In this document: positions 46,959 to 56,806 of the stretch, one piece after another
How positions within the stretch are numbered: position 1 is the stretch's first letter
How the letters are laid out: the number at the start of each line of letters is the position of its first letter
Assembly (NCBI GenBank): GCA_037953625.1
Contig: CM075650.1
Location: 42,784,206-42,848,205 of the forward strand
DNA length: 64,000 nucleotides
Direction of reading: 5' to 3'
DNA from: Crotalaria pallida
Lineage: Eukaryota > Streptophyta > Magnoliopsida > Fabales > Fabaceae
Position numbers and translations under genes: made by a program
The notes under the pieces: generated by a model
Database searches by the model: none
What the model saw: the letters and a program-made list of their open reading frames with translations, nothing else
What the model was told of the DNA's origin: nothing

Positions 46959-47600
46959 GTGATATTCTTCAGGTGCAACTCTTCATCTTCCTGCACAAGA
47001 ACAACAACCTTTCATCTACTTCAATTGCAAGCAATCCATATACATTCATCAAGGTAATTCTATCACCATAAACTTGATCCTTTAGGTTGATATTTGAAGC
47101 ATTATAGGTTTTAAGTGGTAAATATTAAGTTAGACATGATGTTATGGTTATTTTTTTTCACTGTCGCAGAGTGGCTCGCTTGAGGGTAAGCGTGCCAAAC
47201 AAAATGACCAGCACGCTTACCCCACAACGAGTCTTATAAAATTAAAATTTTTTAACCCTCGCTGGGGGGTCAACGAAATTTTATAACACTCGCTGGCCCC
47301 CAGCTAGGGTTAAAAAATTTTGATTTTATAAGACTCGCTGCGAGTGTTATAAAATCAAGATTTTATAACACTCGATGGGGGGTAAGCGAGTGTTATTAAT
47401 TTTTAATTTATTTTATTTTTTTAATTGTTTATTTTATTTTTTATTGTTTATTTTATTTTTAATTTTTAATTTATTTTTAATTTTTAACTTATTTTATTTT
47501 TTTAACTTAATTTATTTTATTTAATTTTTATTTTTTAATTTAATATAATTTAATATATTTAATTTTTATTTTATTTTTTATTTTTAATTTATTTTTAGTT
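46959..47600. repeat. Inverted-repeat block and T-rich low-complexity DNA
   Basis: 46964-47160 shows nothing recognisable. 47168-47395 is a chain of inverted repeats: arms 47322-47338 and 47340-47356 pair over 17 bp with one mismatch, and 47341-47356 also pairs perfectly with 47359-47374. The unit is CGAGTGTTATAAAATC, alternating in orientation. 47395-47625 is low-complexity TTTTAATTTATTTTATTTT. Confidence 0.75.
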
Positions 47601-47639
47601 GTTATTTTTTTATTTTAACTTAATTTCTTTTTGTGTTCG

Positions 47640-48375
47640 CAGTTTAATCGTGCAAGACAACAACGATGCCGAGATGAATCATAGTGTATCGGCGGATGAT
47701 GAAGAGGTCGAATATCCGGATTTTACTAGTGCGTTTGAGACTGACATGATTTTCCCCGATTGTGAAGCTTTGATGCAATGGGTTCGTGAAGTTGCATATT
47801 CACAGGGACATGTATTAAGGCTCCTTAGGTCTGATAGAGGAGGAATCAGCCAGAAGCATAGGATTACACTTTGCTGTGAAAGGTGTGCCATATACAAATC
47901 AAAAAAGGATAAGTTGGAGTATGTCACCGGCACAAAGAAGAGCAATTGTCCATTCAAGGTGCATGGGAGACCATATTCGTCACTTGGAGGATGGAGGGTA
48001 AGGGTATCTTGTGGGTCCCATAACCATGATAAGTGTGAATCATTAATCGGACACTCATTCCTCGGAAGACCTACGCCTGAAGAGTATGAAAAGATCATCA
48101 CTATGACAAAGAATGGAGTGAAGCCGAGATACATATTGGCCACATTGAAGGAGGAAAACCCAAATAATTGCACTACATTATGCAAATTTACAATATCCGC
48201 AATAAATGGAGAAGAGAGGTCAGACGTCCGAGAACACAGATGCAGCATCTTTTGAAGACTTTGAGGGAGTATGGTTATGACACCTGGTACAGAAAGAACG
48301 AGACCACGGATATTGTGAAGCAAATTTTTTGGGCTGATCCAAAATCTGTTACTCTTTTTAATTCGTTTAACATTG
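47640..48375 (+). pseudogene. FAR1/MULE-like transposase N-terminal fragment
   Basis: The frame from an acceptor-like GCAG at 47638-47641 encodes the N-terminal part of a protein of the FAR1-related / Mutator-like transposase group. FPDCEALMQWVREVAYSQG opens the domain. A zinc-binding cluster follows with CCERC (near 47875), SNCPFKVHG and GSHNHDKCE (near 48035), the C-C-H-H arrangement of the FAR1 DNA-binding domain. Then come PTPEEYEKI and, after a frame change near 48178, YNIRNKWRREVR and WADPKSVTLFNSF, the segment just before the MULE catalytic domain. The frame then runs into unrelated sequence at 48375, so the DDE domain is missing. Whether this was a transposon gene or a domesticated relative cannot be told. 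Confidence 0.8.
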
Positions 48376-48743
48376 CTCAGGCTTTTTTACCTAATTAGGG
48401 TCAATTAAAAAACTATTTACCAATTTGGGGGGGTTTAAAAACTATTTCCCGGAGAGGGGTTGTTTTTGCCTACGTGGAAGAGAGAAGAATTTTTTATTTT
48501 TTTTACACATGGCTGTGGCGCTACACAGGGTAGCGCCACCGGTGGCGCTGGTGGCAGTAGCGCCACCGGTCCCCATTGGTCAGGGGACTGCCAACGTTTT
48601 ATTTAAAAAAAAAAAAAGAAAAACATGGGTGGCGCCTACAGCAGTAGCGCCACCACCTTTTTATTAAAAAAAAAAAGTTGGGTGGCATTAATCTAGCAGC
48701 TAAAAAATACAAACATGTCTAATACTTCAACTCTAAAATATTA
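48376..48743. repeat. GC-rich triple hairpin with TAGCGCCAC arms
   Basis: Three consecutive perfect inverted repeats in AT-rich surroundings: arms 48515-48523/48531-48539 (9 bp), 48539-48549/48559-48569 (11 bp) and 48628-48635/48647-48654 (8 bp). All use GGTGGCGC and its complement. Two A runs (about 48604-48616, 48666-48676) separate or follow them. No TIR or target duplication identified. Confidence 0.75.
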
Positions 48744-48899
48744 CTCCCCCACTCGAAATATAAGCAAAAAGAAAAACATACATTTTTTTGGTTTAAAATA
48801 CAAACAAAATTAACTAACTTTATTAAATTTTGTTTAATTTTCAATGCTACTTTCCTAAACTAACCTCTTTAAATACAATCAACTAATACTGATATTAGT
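48744..48899. mobile_element. MITE, Stowaway-like, truncated
   Basis: Starts TA-CTCCCCCACTCGAAATATAAG and follows the MITE at 32961 through TTTTCAATGCTACTTTCCTA. Cut at 48900 by the LTR of element A, which inserted into it. Confidence 0.55.
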
Positions 48900-49134
48900 T
48901 GTAACACCTAAGTTTATTTACCCTTTTTATACCCTTAATTAAAAATAGCAACTTGAAGATTTCATTTTTAACTTATGAATTGATTAGGAAAAACTCTTAA
49001 TTACTTTTAATTCAAATGAAAATCTTCCGTCAAACGGACGGAGTTTCGTTTGTTTATTGGATTTTCCCAAAATTTCTGTTACCTGCAACCTGATAAACAA
49101 CACATTTTCAAATAGCAAAGCCTGCAGGGCTATT

Positions 49135-49168
<34 letters not shown>

Positions 49169-50006
49169 AGCTAGTGCATCTTCGTGCACGCATCAGAAAC
49201 AAGTTTAAACATCAGAACATAGTCATCAGAGTTAGCGGAATATAAACAGGTTTTAGGAAATAAGTTTTTCCCCAAAATAGACCCCTTTTCCCAAAAGGAG
49301 TAGTCCTGGGCCCCAAAAACTATTTACATTTATACACAACAAAAATGATTTATATCATCGGGCCCAGGACATTCCCATGTCCTACATGATGAAAGGTAAC
49401 CTACTCTCCCTGTGAGGGAGAGTACTCCTGCTCGGCCTGATCCTATGCAAACTCTTCCTCAGTACCTGTGGTGATAGTAAGGAGTGAGTATTACACATAA
49501 AATGGGGAGGCAGTTTCCAAATAAGACATAATGCAACACCAAGCCAAACACATGTAACAATTTAGTCACAACATCATAAAATAAGAGACAATTCATCACA
49601 ATTCATTTTCATGTATTCATTAGTTCCTTGAGTCGATTTTATCTCATCATTCTTATGCATTAGTCTCATAATGTCCTTTATTCTCATTTCAACATTTATA
49701 ATCACATTTCTCAACTAGTGTATTCCAGTCACGACTTTATTGCGTTCGCACCCCATGCGCGATGACGACTTACCACGTCTGGACAACACTCCCGGTTAGA
49801 ACCGGTTTGCATCACTAGGAATTTAACGCTCCTGCCAGGACTTTGGCACAACCAAGGGTCTCTCGCCCAACCAGGTCTCTATATCACCCAAAAGGCTTCA
49901 CCTGTTAAGCTCTGCTAACATATAGTTTCCACATTCCAATATACATTCAGTTATTTAAATTCATTAACTTTTCACATTCTCAACACATTTTATGTCTTTT
50001 ATCTTG

Positions 50007-50156
50007 GCAGTGAATTGAGTCTTGGTGCATCGATGCCTAACAGGGATTTGTACCTAATGGGATTTTATGCCTGGTTGGGAACGTAGCCCTTGGGCATTTT
50101 GAAACACCCGGCAGGGGCACCTAGTCTACCAATGCACCAATTCTCAATTCAACTGC
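50007..50156 (-). repeat. Long imperfect inverted repeat in LTR A
   Basis: Arms 50007-50030 and 50132-50156 pair over about 22 bp with two mismatches and a one-base bulge, enclosing 101 nt. The region occupies the LTR position where the other LTRs have their hairpin arrays. Confidence 0.7.
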
Positions 50157-51088
50157 ACTTTCCATTATTATTTACTTTATACATTTTCATCATTCATTGC
50201 CTTGGATTTTAATCAACATCATTTCCCAAGTCATTTAACAACATAGCATTTAAATCATCAACATCACCAAATATCAAGATTAAACATATCATCATCAATA
50301 TAATTTCCCTAAGTCACAAATTATATTCTAACAATTATTCTATATCAAATATACTCACTAAACAATTAACACTTAGTACACATTATATGCATATCGTAAA
50401 CTAAACCCCAGAGTAAGGTAATACTCACTATAACCCACTCCTTACCTTAAATTAGCAAAGAGAAAATGGAACCTTAGTGAGCCCTAGCTCAAAATCTTGG
50501 GAATTTGAATTTCCTAAGTCTAGCTTGCCACCTCAATAAGGAAATGATGAAATGATGATAGACAACCCTATTTGATAGAGCACAGGAGGAATGGTCTTTG
50601 TCCTTGCCTTGATTTGAGTTGGAAGGCATGAAACACAATCCCTATATCATAAAGAGTGCAAGAATCCTAGGGTTTTAGAATAAAATCCATGAACTAAGAA
50701 GAGTTTGATTGAAAAGGAAAATACTTATGGCATGAAACTCACTTACCCAAATCAATGATGAGAAAATGAAAATCCAAAGAGAGGGAAGAAGGGTGCAATT
50801 CGTGAGAACCCAAGAAGGAAGAGGATGAGCTTCAAACAATATCCATGGTGCAAGACTTGGTGGGTGTGATAGTTTTTGGGTTTGGGGTGCCCAAGATCAA
50901 AGGTGTATGGTGGATTTGATGATTGGAATGTGATGAAGATGGAGAGAAATGGATGAAGTTGATGGAGTTGTGTGGGTTTGAATGGTAGTGAAGAGCTTAT
51001 GTTTTTATTGCTTTATTTTTGCCTTGGCTGGTGCAGGAGGATCCAAGGGCTGGTGCGGCAAACTTAGCCAACAAGCTGGTTTTGGATG

Positions 51089-51370
51089 CACCAGATCTGA
51101 TCTGGTGTGCGCGACGTGCCTGGGCGCATGCCGGCCCGCTTGGGCGCGCGATCAGCACCAGCACCAAGCTGGTGCATGGCTTACACGATCGGATGAGGAC
51201 TTGGCGCGCCAACACGCATTTCTGGCGCATGCTGGTGCGCGCAGCAACTCGCCTGGGCGCACGATGGGCTGGCCTGGGCGCATTTTCCCCTGTCTGGTGC
51301 ACCATGAATAGTGCACCCACCTGGGCGCATGGCTGGTGCGCCTGGGCGAGGTCCAGGGTTTCCAACCTTC
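51089..51370 (-). repeat. GC-rich palindromes in LTR A
   Basis: Includes CACCAGATCTGATCTGGTG (51089-51107, 9-bp arms), GCACCA-AGC-TGGTGC (near 51158-51172), GTGCAC...GTGCAC and many CTGGGCGC units resembling the Athila LTR motif. GC content is far above the surroundings. Confidence 0.8.
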
Positions 51371-51700
51371 GATTCGCCGTAACTTTTTCGTCGACCGTCG
51401 GATCGAGTCCAAATTTTTAGACATGCTTCTTCACCCCATAAACTTCACATCCAACGGTGGAATTTATTTTCTTAGATTCCAATAATAAATTTCTAATTTT
51501 CTCTTTTCGGTTGATTTCTAACACCTAAAACGCCGATTTTACTCCCGATCTCGCTTATATGACCCTGCCCAAGGCCATGTATACCTTCTATACAACTCCT
51601 AGGACCTATAATCACCACCCACATATCTGGAAAAATTCATTAAATCATTTTTTCCAATTTTTCTAAGGTTTTTAGTATCTATTTCACTTAAAATCAAGGT

Positions 51701-52520
51701 TTAGGATGTTACAATTCTCTCCCACTTACCTGAATTTCGTCCTCGAAATTCGTCGAACAATTGTGGATGAGACTGCCTGATCTTGTCCTCCAGTTCCCAT
51801 GTAGCCTCTTCCACATCATTCCTGATCCATATAACCTTTACCAAAGAGATTTCCTTGCCCCTGAGCTGCTTCACCTGCCTGTCTTCAATTCTAACTGGCA
51901 GAACTTCGAAAGTCAAGTTCTCTTTCAAAGGCAAATCATCCAAGGTAACTACATGCGAAGGATCATGGACGTATTTCCTTAGTTGTGAAATATGAAACAC
52001 GTCATGAAGCCTTGACAAGCGAGGGGGTAATGCAATCCTGTACGCCACTGGGCCCACCTTCTCCAGAATCTCATAAGGCCCAACAAACCGAGGAGTCAAC
52101 TTCCTGGATTTGATTGCCCTACCAATTCCTGTGACGGGAGACACTCTTAGGAACACATGATTCCCAACATCGAACTCCAAAGGTCTCCTTCGCCTATCTG
52201 CATAACTCTTTTGGCGATCCTGTGAAGTTTTCATTTTGTTCTTGATCATTGTGACCTTCTCTGTTGTTTCTTTCACAATATCAGGACCTGTCAACAGATT
52301 TTCACCTATCTGGAACCAACACAAAGGCGTTCTACATTTTCTTCCGTAGAGAGCCTCGAATGGTGCCATACCGATACTGGAGTGAAAACTGTTGTTGTAA
52401 GTGAACTCCATCAAAGGTAGTAACTGCTCCCAACTACCGGCTTGTTCCAGTACACATGCCCTCAACAAATCTTCAAGTGTCTGGATAGTACGCTCAGATT
52501 GTCCGTCTGTCTGCGGATGA
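51701..52520 (-). pseudogene. Element A integrase C-terminus with chromodomain
   Basis: On the minus strand: the end of the integrase core (TYNNSFHSSIGMAPFEALYGR), the GPY/F-like region (PRFVGPYEI) and a chromodomain (VIWIRNDVEEATWELED) that in this lineage guides insertion into heterochromatin. It is out of frame with the rest of pol (break at about 52500-52545). The frame runs through the polypurine tract and stops inside the LTR (stop at 51701-51703), as is usual for Tekay/Del elements. Confidence 0.88.
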
Positions 52521-53595
52521 TAAGCTGTACTGACCTTAGCTTAGTACCCAATGCTTGTTGAAGACTCTGCCAGAATCTAGACAGAAATCTCGGATCACGA
52601 TCGGATACAATGCTAGTAGGAACACCATGCAACTTCACTATGTCCCTTATGTACAACTGAGTCAACTTCTCAAGAGTGTACTTCTTATGGACAGGAATGA
52701 AATGAGCACACTTTGTAAGACGGTCTACAACCACCCAAACTGAATCACATCCTCCAACAGTCCTCGGTAAACCCGTCACAAAGTCCATAGCTATACTGTC
52801 CCATTTCCATTCCGGAATCTCAAGTGATCGCAAAGGACCACCAGGCTTTTGGTGCTCAATCTTAACTTTCTGACAAGTTAAGCAATGAGACACATGATCG
52901 GCCACATCAGTTTTCAACTTCGGCCACCAATAAATCCTTTTCAAATCTTGGTACATCTTTGTTGCACCCGGATGAAAATTCATCTTGGTTCGATGTGCTT
53001 CCCATAGGATATCCCTTCTAACTTCAAAATCCATAGGAACACATATCCGACCCCTAAATCGGATGATGCCATCAGAACCTTTCACAAATTCGGGCTCTTC
53101 ATTGCTCGATGCCCCTTCTAACAACTTTTGCAGCTCTACATCATCGGCTTGCCTTTCTTTAATAAGGCCAATCAAGTCATTAGTAACCCGCAACATTTCA
53201 AGAACGATGCTCTTCTCTTTCACTTGCATGTTCAGGTTAAGGTCACTAAACTCTTGAATCAATTCCATCTCTTTCACCATTAGATTACTAACATGCAAAG
53301 TCTTACGACTTAGTGCATCAGCCACTACATTGGCCTTGCCCGGATGATACTGAAGATCAAAGTCATAGTCTTTAAGAAATTCCATCCACCTCCTCTGTCT
53401 CATGTTCAATTCTTTCTGATCGAAGAGATAGCGAAGACTTTTATGATCGCTAAAGACCTCGAACTTTGAACCATATAGATAATGCCTCCAGATTTTCAAA
53501 GCAAAAACTACTGCCGCCAACTCAAGATCATGAGTGGGATAGTTCTGTTCATGCTGCCTCAATTGTCTGGATGCATAAGCTATGGCTTGCCCTTG
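52462..53595 (-). pseudogene. Element A RNase H and integrase
   Basis: Minus strand: RNase H C-terminal half (HDLELAAVVFALKIWRHYL, HPGKANVVADALSR), the integrase HHCC zinc domain (HPGATKMYQDLKRIYWW ... CLTCQKVK) and most of the DDE core (MDFVTGLPRT, VSDRDPRFLSRFW). Separated from reverse transcriptase by the stop at 53596-53598. The frame is lost shortly before the catalytic glutamate. Confidence 0.88.
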
Positions 53596-55104
53596 CTACA
53601 TCAACACACAACCCAACCCTTGCTTAGAAGCATCACAATACACCACGAAGGATTGAGTCGGGTCCGGCAAAATTAACACCGGAGAACTAGTCAACCGCCT
53701 CTTCAACTCTTGAAAACTACCTTCACATTCTGGGGACCACTCAAACGGAACACCTTTCCGTGTAAGAGTCGTCAAAGGAAGAGCCAACTTAGAGAACCCT
53801 TCAATGAACCTCCGATAATACCCAGCCATACCAAGAAAACTTCTGATCTCAGTAATGGACCTAGGTCTCTCCCACTTAAGTACCGCTTCCACCTTAGAAG
53901 GATCAACAGCAACACCCTTCTCAGAAATAACATGCCCCAGAAACTGCACTTCATTCAACCAGAAACTACACTTAGAAAGCTTTGCATAAAGTTGTTTAGA
54001 TTTGAGAATTTGCAGCACTATTCTCAGATGCTCAGCATGCTCACTTGGACTCTTAGAATAGATGAGAATGTCGTCAATGAAGACTATGACGAAAGAATCC
54101 AAGTACGGCCTGAATATTCTGTTCATATAATCCATGAAAATAGCCGGAGCATTCGTGAGACCAAAGGACATCACCACATACTCAAAATGTCCATATCTCG
54201 ACCTGAATGCCGTTATAGGAATGTCCTCCTCTCGGATACGGATTTGATGGTATCCCGATCGAAGGTCAATCTTAGAAAATACAGCTGCTCCTCGCAATTG
54301 GTCCAACAAATCATCAATGCGAGGGAGACGATACTTGTTTTTCACCGTCACCGCATTCAATTGTCTATAATCGATGCACATTCGGAGACTTCCGTCCTTC
54401 TTTTTAACAAAAAGAATCGGAGCTCCCCAAGGTGACACACTTGGTCTGATCAAACCCTTAGCCAATAGCTCCTCTATCTGCTTTTTCAACTCTTCTAACT
54501 CTGGAGGTGCCATCCGGTACGGGGCTATAAAAATAGGGCCTGCACCGGGCATCAGATCAATGCTAAACTCCACTTCTCTGTTTGGAGGTAATCCAGGAAT
54601 CTCTGAAGGAAAGACTTCTGGAAACTCACAGACTACCGGAATCTGACTGATTTCTGCCTCCTCATTCATCTCCAAGGCAGATATAGAAAGATCACTGATA
54701 GTGATTGATTTCTGATGACAATCAATTAGAACATGGTGCCGAGACATCCAGTCCATGCCCAGAATGATGTCAAGCTTAGTTAGAGGCAAACAGATTAAAT
54801 TGACTTTGAATTCCCGCTCCAATACTCGAAGTGGGCAATCCAAACACATAGTTGATGTGACTACAGAAGAATTGGTGGGTGTAGAAACAGATAATTTATA
54901 AGGCATTTCTATTGCAGACAACCCTAACTTCTTCATATAATCGGAAGAAATAAATGAATGAGTAGCTCCGCAATCAAAGAGAATACCACAAGGAATACTA
55001 TTGACATAACCGGTACCTCTAATAAGTTCATCAGCATCAGTAACCTCCTCGCCATCCAGAGTATAAACCTTGCCCTTCCGAGTCACCCGGTTGTCACCAG
55101 CTTT
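53596..55104 (-). pseudogene. Element A protease and reverse transcriptase
   Basis: Minus strand: retropepsin with DCGATHSFIS, then reverse transcriptase with FVKKKDGSLRMCIDYRQLN and the catalytic FIDDIL (about 54067-54084), and the connection into RNase H up to a TAG at 53596-53598. Typical Tekay/Del gag-pol is a single frame. Here stops at 55105-55107 and 53596-53598 cut it. The antisense open frames over this region are shadows. Confidence 0.9.
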
Positions 55105-55505
55105 CTAAACCTTAGCCACATTCACCTCCTTTTTAACTGCATTGTTAGGACAACTCATGCTCATGTGACCTGGCTGACCACATCTATAACAGGTCACAAC
55201 CCTCTTGCTCGAATCCAACTTCCAGCAATCTCCCCTATGCTGCTTGCCACAGTGGGGACAAGTCGGAATAGAACCATAGGTGCTCACTACCGGGCCTGAT
55301 CTAGGCTGGGAGTAAGGACCTGGTCGCTGCACCGAACTCTTGCCCCTGATCGGACCTCCAGTCTTTTGAGCACTCTTGCTGCGTTTCTCAGCTGCACGCC
55401 GATTCCTGCTCTTTTCATACGTGCTGGTCATGTTGATCAGTTGAGACAAATTGCTGATGTTCTGATATTCGAAAGCCATTTGGATCTCAGAACGTAGTCC
55501 GGTCT
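55105..55505 (-). pseudogene. Element A gag, C-terminal end
   Basis: Minus strand: LAFEYQN-like helix, a basic linker, a first CX2C...C zinc motif (CPHCGKQHRGDC) and a classical knuckle CYRCGQPGHMSMSC. Homology to the gag of element B stops near 55505; everything upstream (LTR, primer site, gag core) is missing. Confidence 0.85.
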
Positions 55506-55560
55506 CAAGTGAAGATTGATGTGCTGAGGTTTAGCCTTGTATGTTCTGATATTCCGACCA
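55506..55560 (-). other. Junction between Ty3 elements A and B
   Basis: Element B integrase ends and element A gag begins within this stretch. The 14-mer ATGTTCTGATATTC occurs at 55541-55554 beside the B side and again at 55457-55470 inside A gag, suggesting a microhomology-linked rearrangement. About 35 bp between cannot be assigned. Confidence 0.7.
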
Positions 55561-56806
55561 TACAAGGCTTCGAAAGGAGCCACTCCGATACTTGAATGGA
55601 AGCTGTTGTTGTAAGTGAATTCGACCAACGGCAATAGTGTTTCCCAGCTTTCCGACTGTTCGAGCACGCATGTTCTCAGTAAGTCCTCAAGAGTCTGAAT
55701 GGTGCGCTCGGATTGTCCATCAGTTTGGGGATGATAAGCAGTGCTAAACCTCAACTTTGTACCCATGGCTTCTTGCAGACTCTGCCAGAATCGAGATAAG
55801 AAGCAAGGATCACGGTCCGACACGATACTGCTCGGAACACCATGAAGTCGGACGATGTCCTGATGTACAGTTGCATCAGCTTCTCTAGGCTGTACTTCAT
55901 GCTGATCGGCAGGAAATGAGCGCACTTCGTAAGTTGGTCCACAACCACCCAAACGGCTTCCTGCCCTGCTCTCGTCCTCGGTAGACCTGATACAAAATCC
56001 ATCGAAATGCTGTCCCACTTCCATTGAGGGATATCCAATGACTTGAGTAATCCTCCTGGTTTCTGATGCTCGATCTTGGCTTTCTGACATGTCAAGCATC
56101 GAGACACATAATCGGCCACATCGGTCTTTAACTTCGGCCACCAAAACAACCTCTTCAGATCCTGGTACATCTTTGTGGCACCTGGGTGAAGACTCATCTT
56201 CGTCTTGTGGGCTTCTTCCATCAACTCTCTTTGGACTTCAAATTCCATGGGAATGCAAACTCTGCCTCGAAATCGTACAAGACCATCAGGTCCTTTAGTG
56301 AAGTCAGGTTCATCCTTGTCTCCGGCTCTTTCTAATAGCTTTTGGAGCTCTAGGTCGGCAGCCTGTCTTTCTTTAATGAAACCCACAAAATCATTGGTTA
56401 CTTGCAGCATTTCCAAGACAACACTGTTTTCCTTCTTCTGTATGCCGAGGTTAAGATCACTGAACTCTTGCATCAGCTGCATTTCTCAGACCATCATGTT
56501 GCTCAAGTGAAGACTCTTCCTGCTCAGTGCGTCGGCCACCACGTTGGCTTTTACAGGATGATAGTGCAAGTTGAAATCATAATCTTTCAAAAATTCCACC
56601 CATCTGCGCTGTCTCATATTGAGTTCCTTCTGGTCGAACAGATAGCCGAGACTCTTGTGGTCACTGAACACTTCAAACTTCGTGCCATATAGGTAATGTC
56701 TCAAAATCTTAAGGGCGAACACTACTGCTGCCAATTCGAGATCATGCGTAGGGTAGTTCTGCTCGTGTTGCCGAAGTTGCCGAGAGGCATAAGCCACCAC
56801 TTTTCC
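55546..56806 (-). pseudogene. Element B RNase H and integrase, truncated
   Basis: Minus strand: RNase H (ELAAVVFALKILRHYLYG), HHCC zinc domain, DDE core with MDFVSGLPRT and VSDRDP, and the catalytic-region YHPQTDGQSERTIQ. Ends after FEALYGR at the junction, losing the GPY/F region and chromodomain. Stops at about 56805 and 56483 and a one-base frame loss near 55860 inactivate it. Confidence 0.88.

Larger units (their letters stand above)
48900..51713 (-). mobile_element. Element A 3' LTR, Ty3 Tekay/Del (2814 bp)
   Basis: The plus-strand ends are TGTAACACC and GGATGTTACA. The polypurine tract (complement of about 51714-51727) is on its right, so this is the 3' LTR of a minus-strand element. 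Landmarks read from 51713 leftward: CCGTTGGAT block (51450), GC-rich palindromes (51370-51089), long inverted repeat (50156-50007), hairpin (49424-49402), CCGTC...GACGG hairpin (49042-49028). It is not the partner of the LTR at 59531-62155: length and middle sequence differ clearly. Confidence 0.88.

Noticed and set aside
47679..48323. 214-codon minus-strand frame
   Set aside because: Antisense shadow of the FAR1/MULE fragment, which has a recognisable zinc-cluster domain.
50982..51424. Overlapping frames on both strands of a GC-rich stretch
   Set aside because: Produced by the CTGGGCGC palindrome cluster in LTR A; repetitive, no domain.
53710..54435. 241-codon plus-strand frame
   Set aside because: Exactly antisense to the reverse transcriptase of element A; a shadow of conserved codons.
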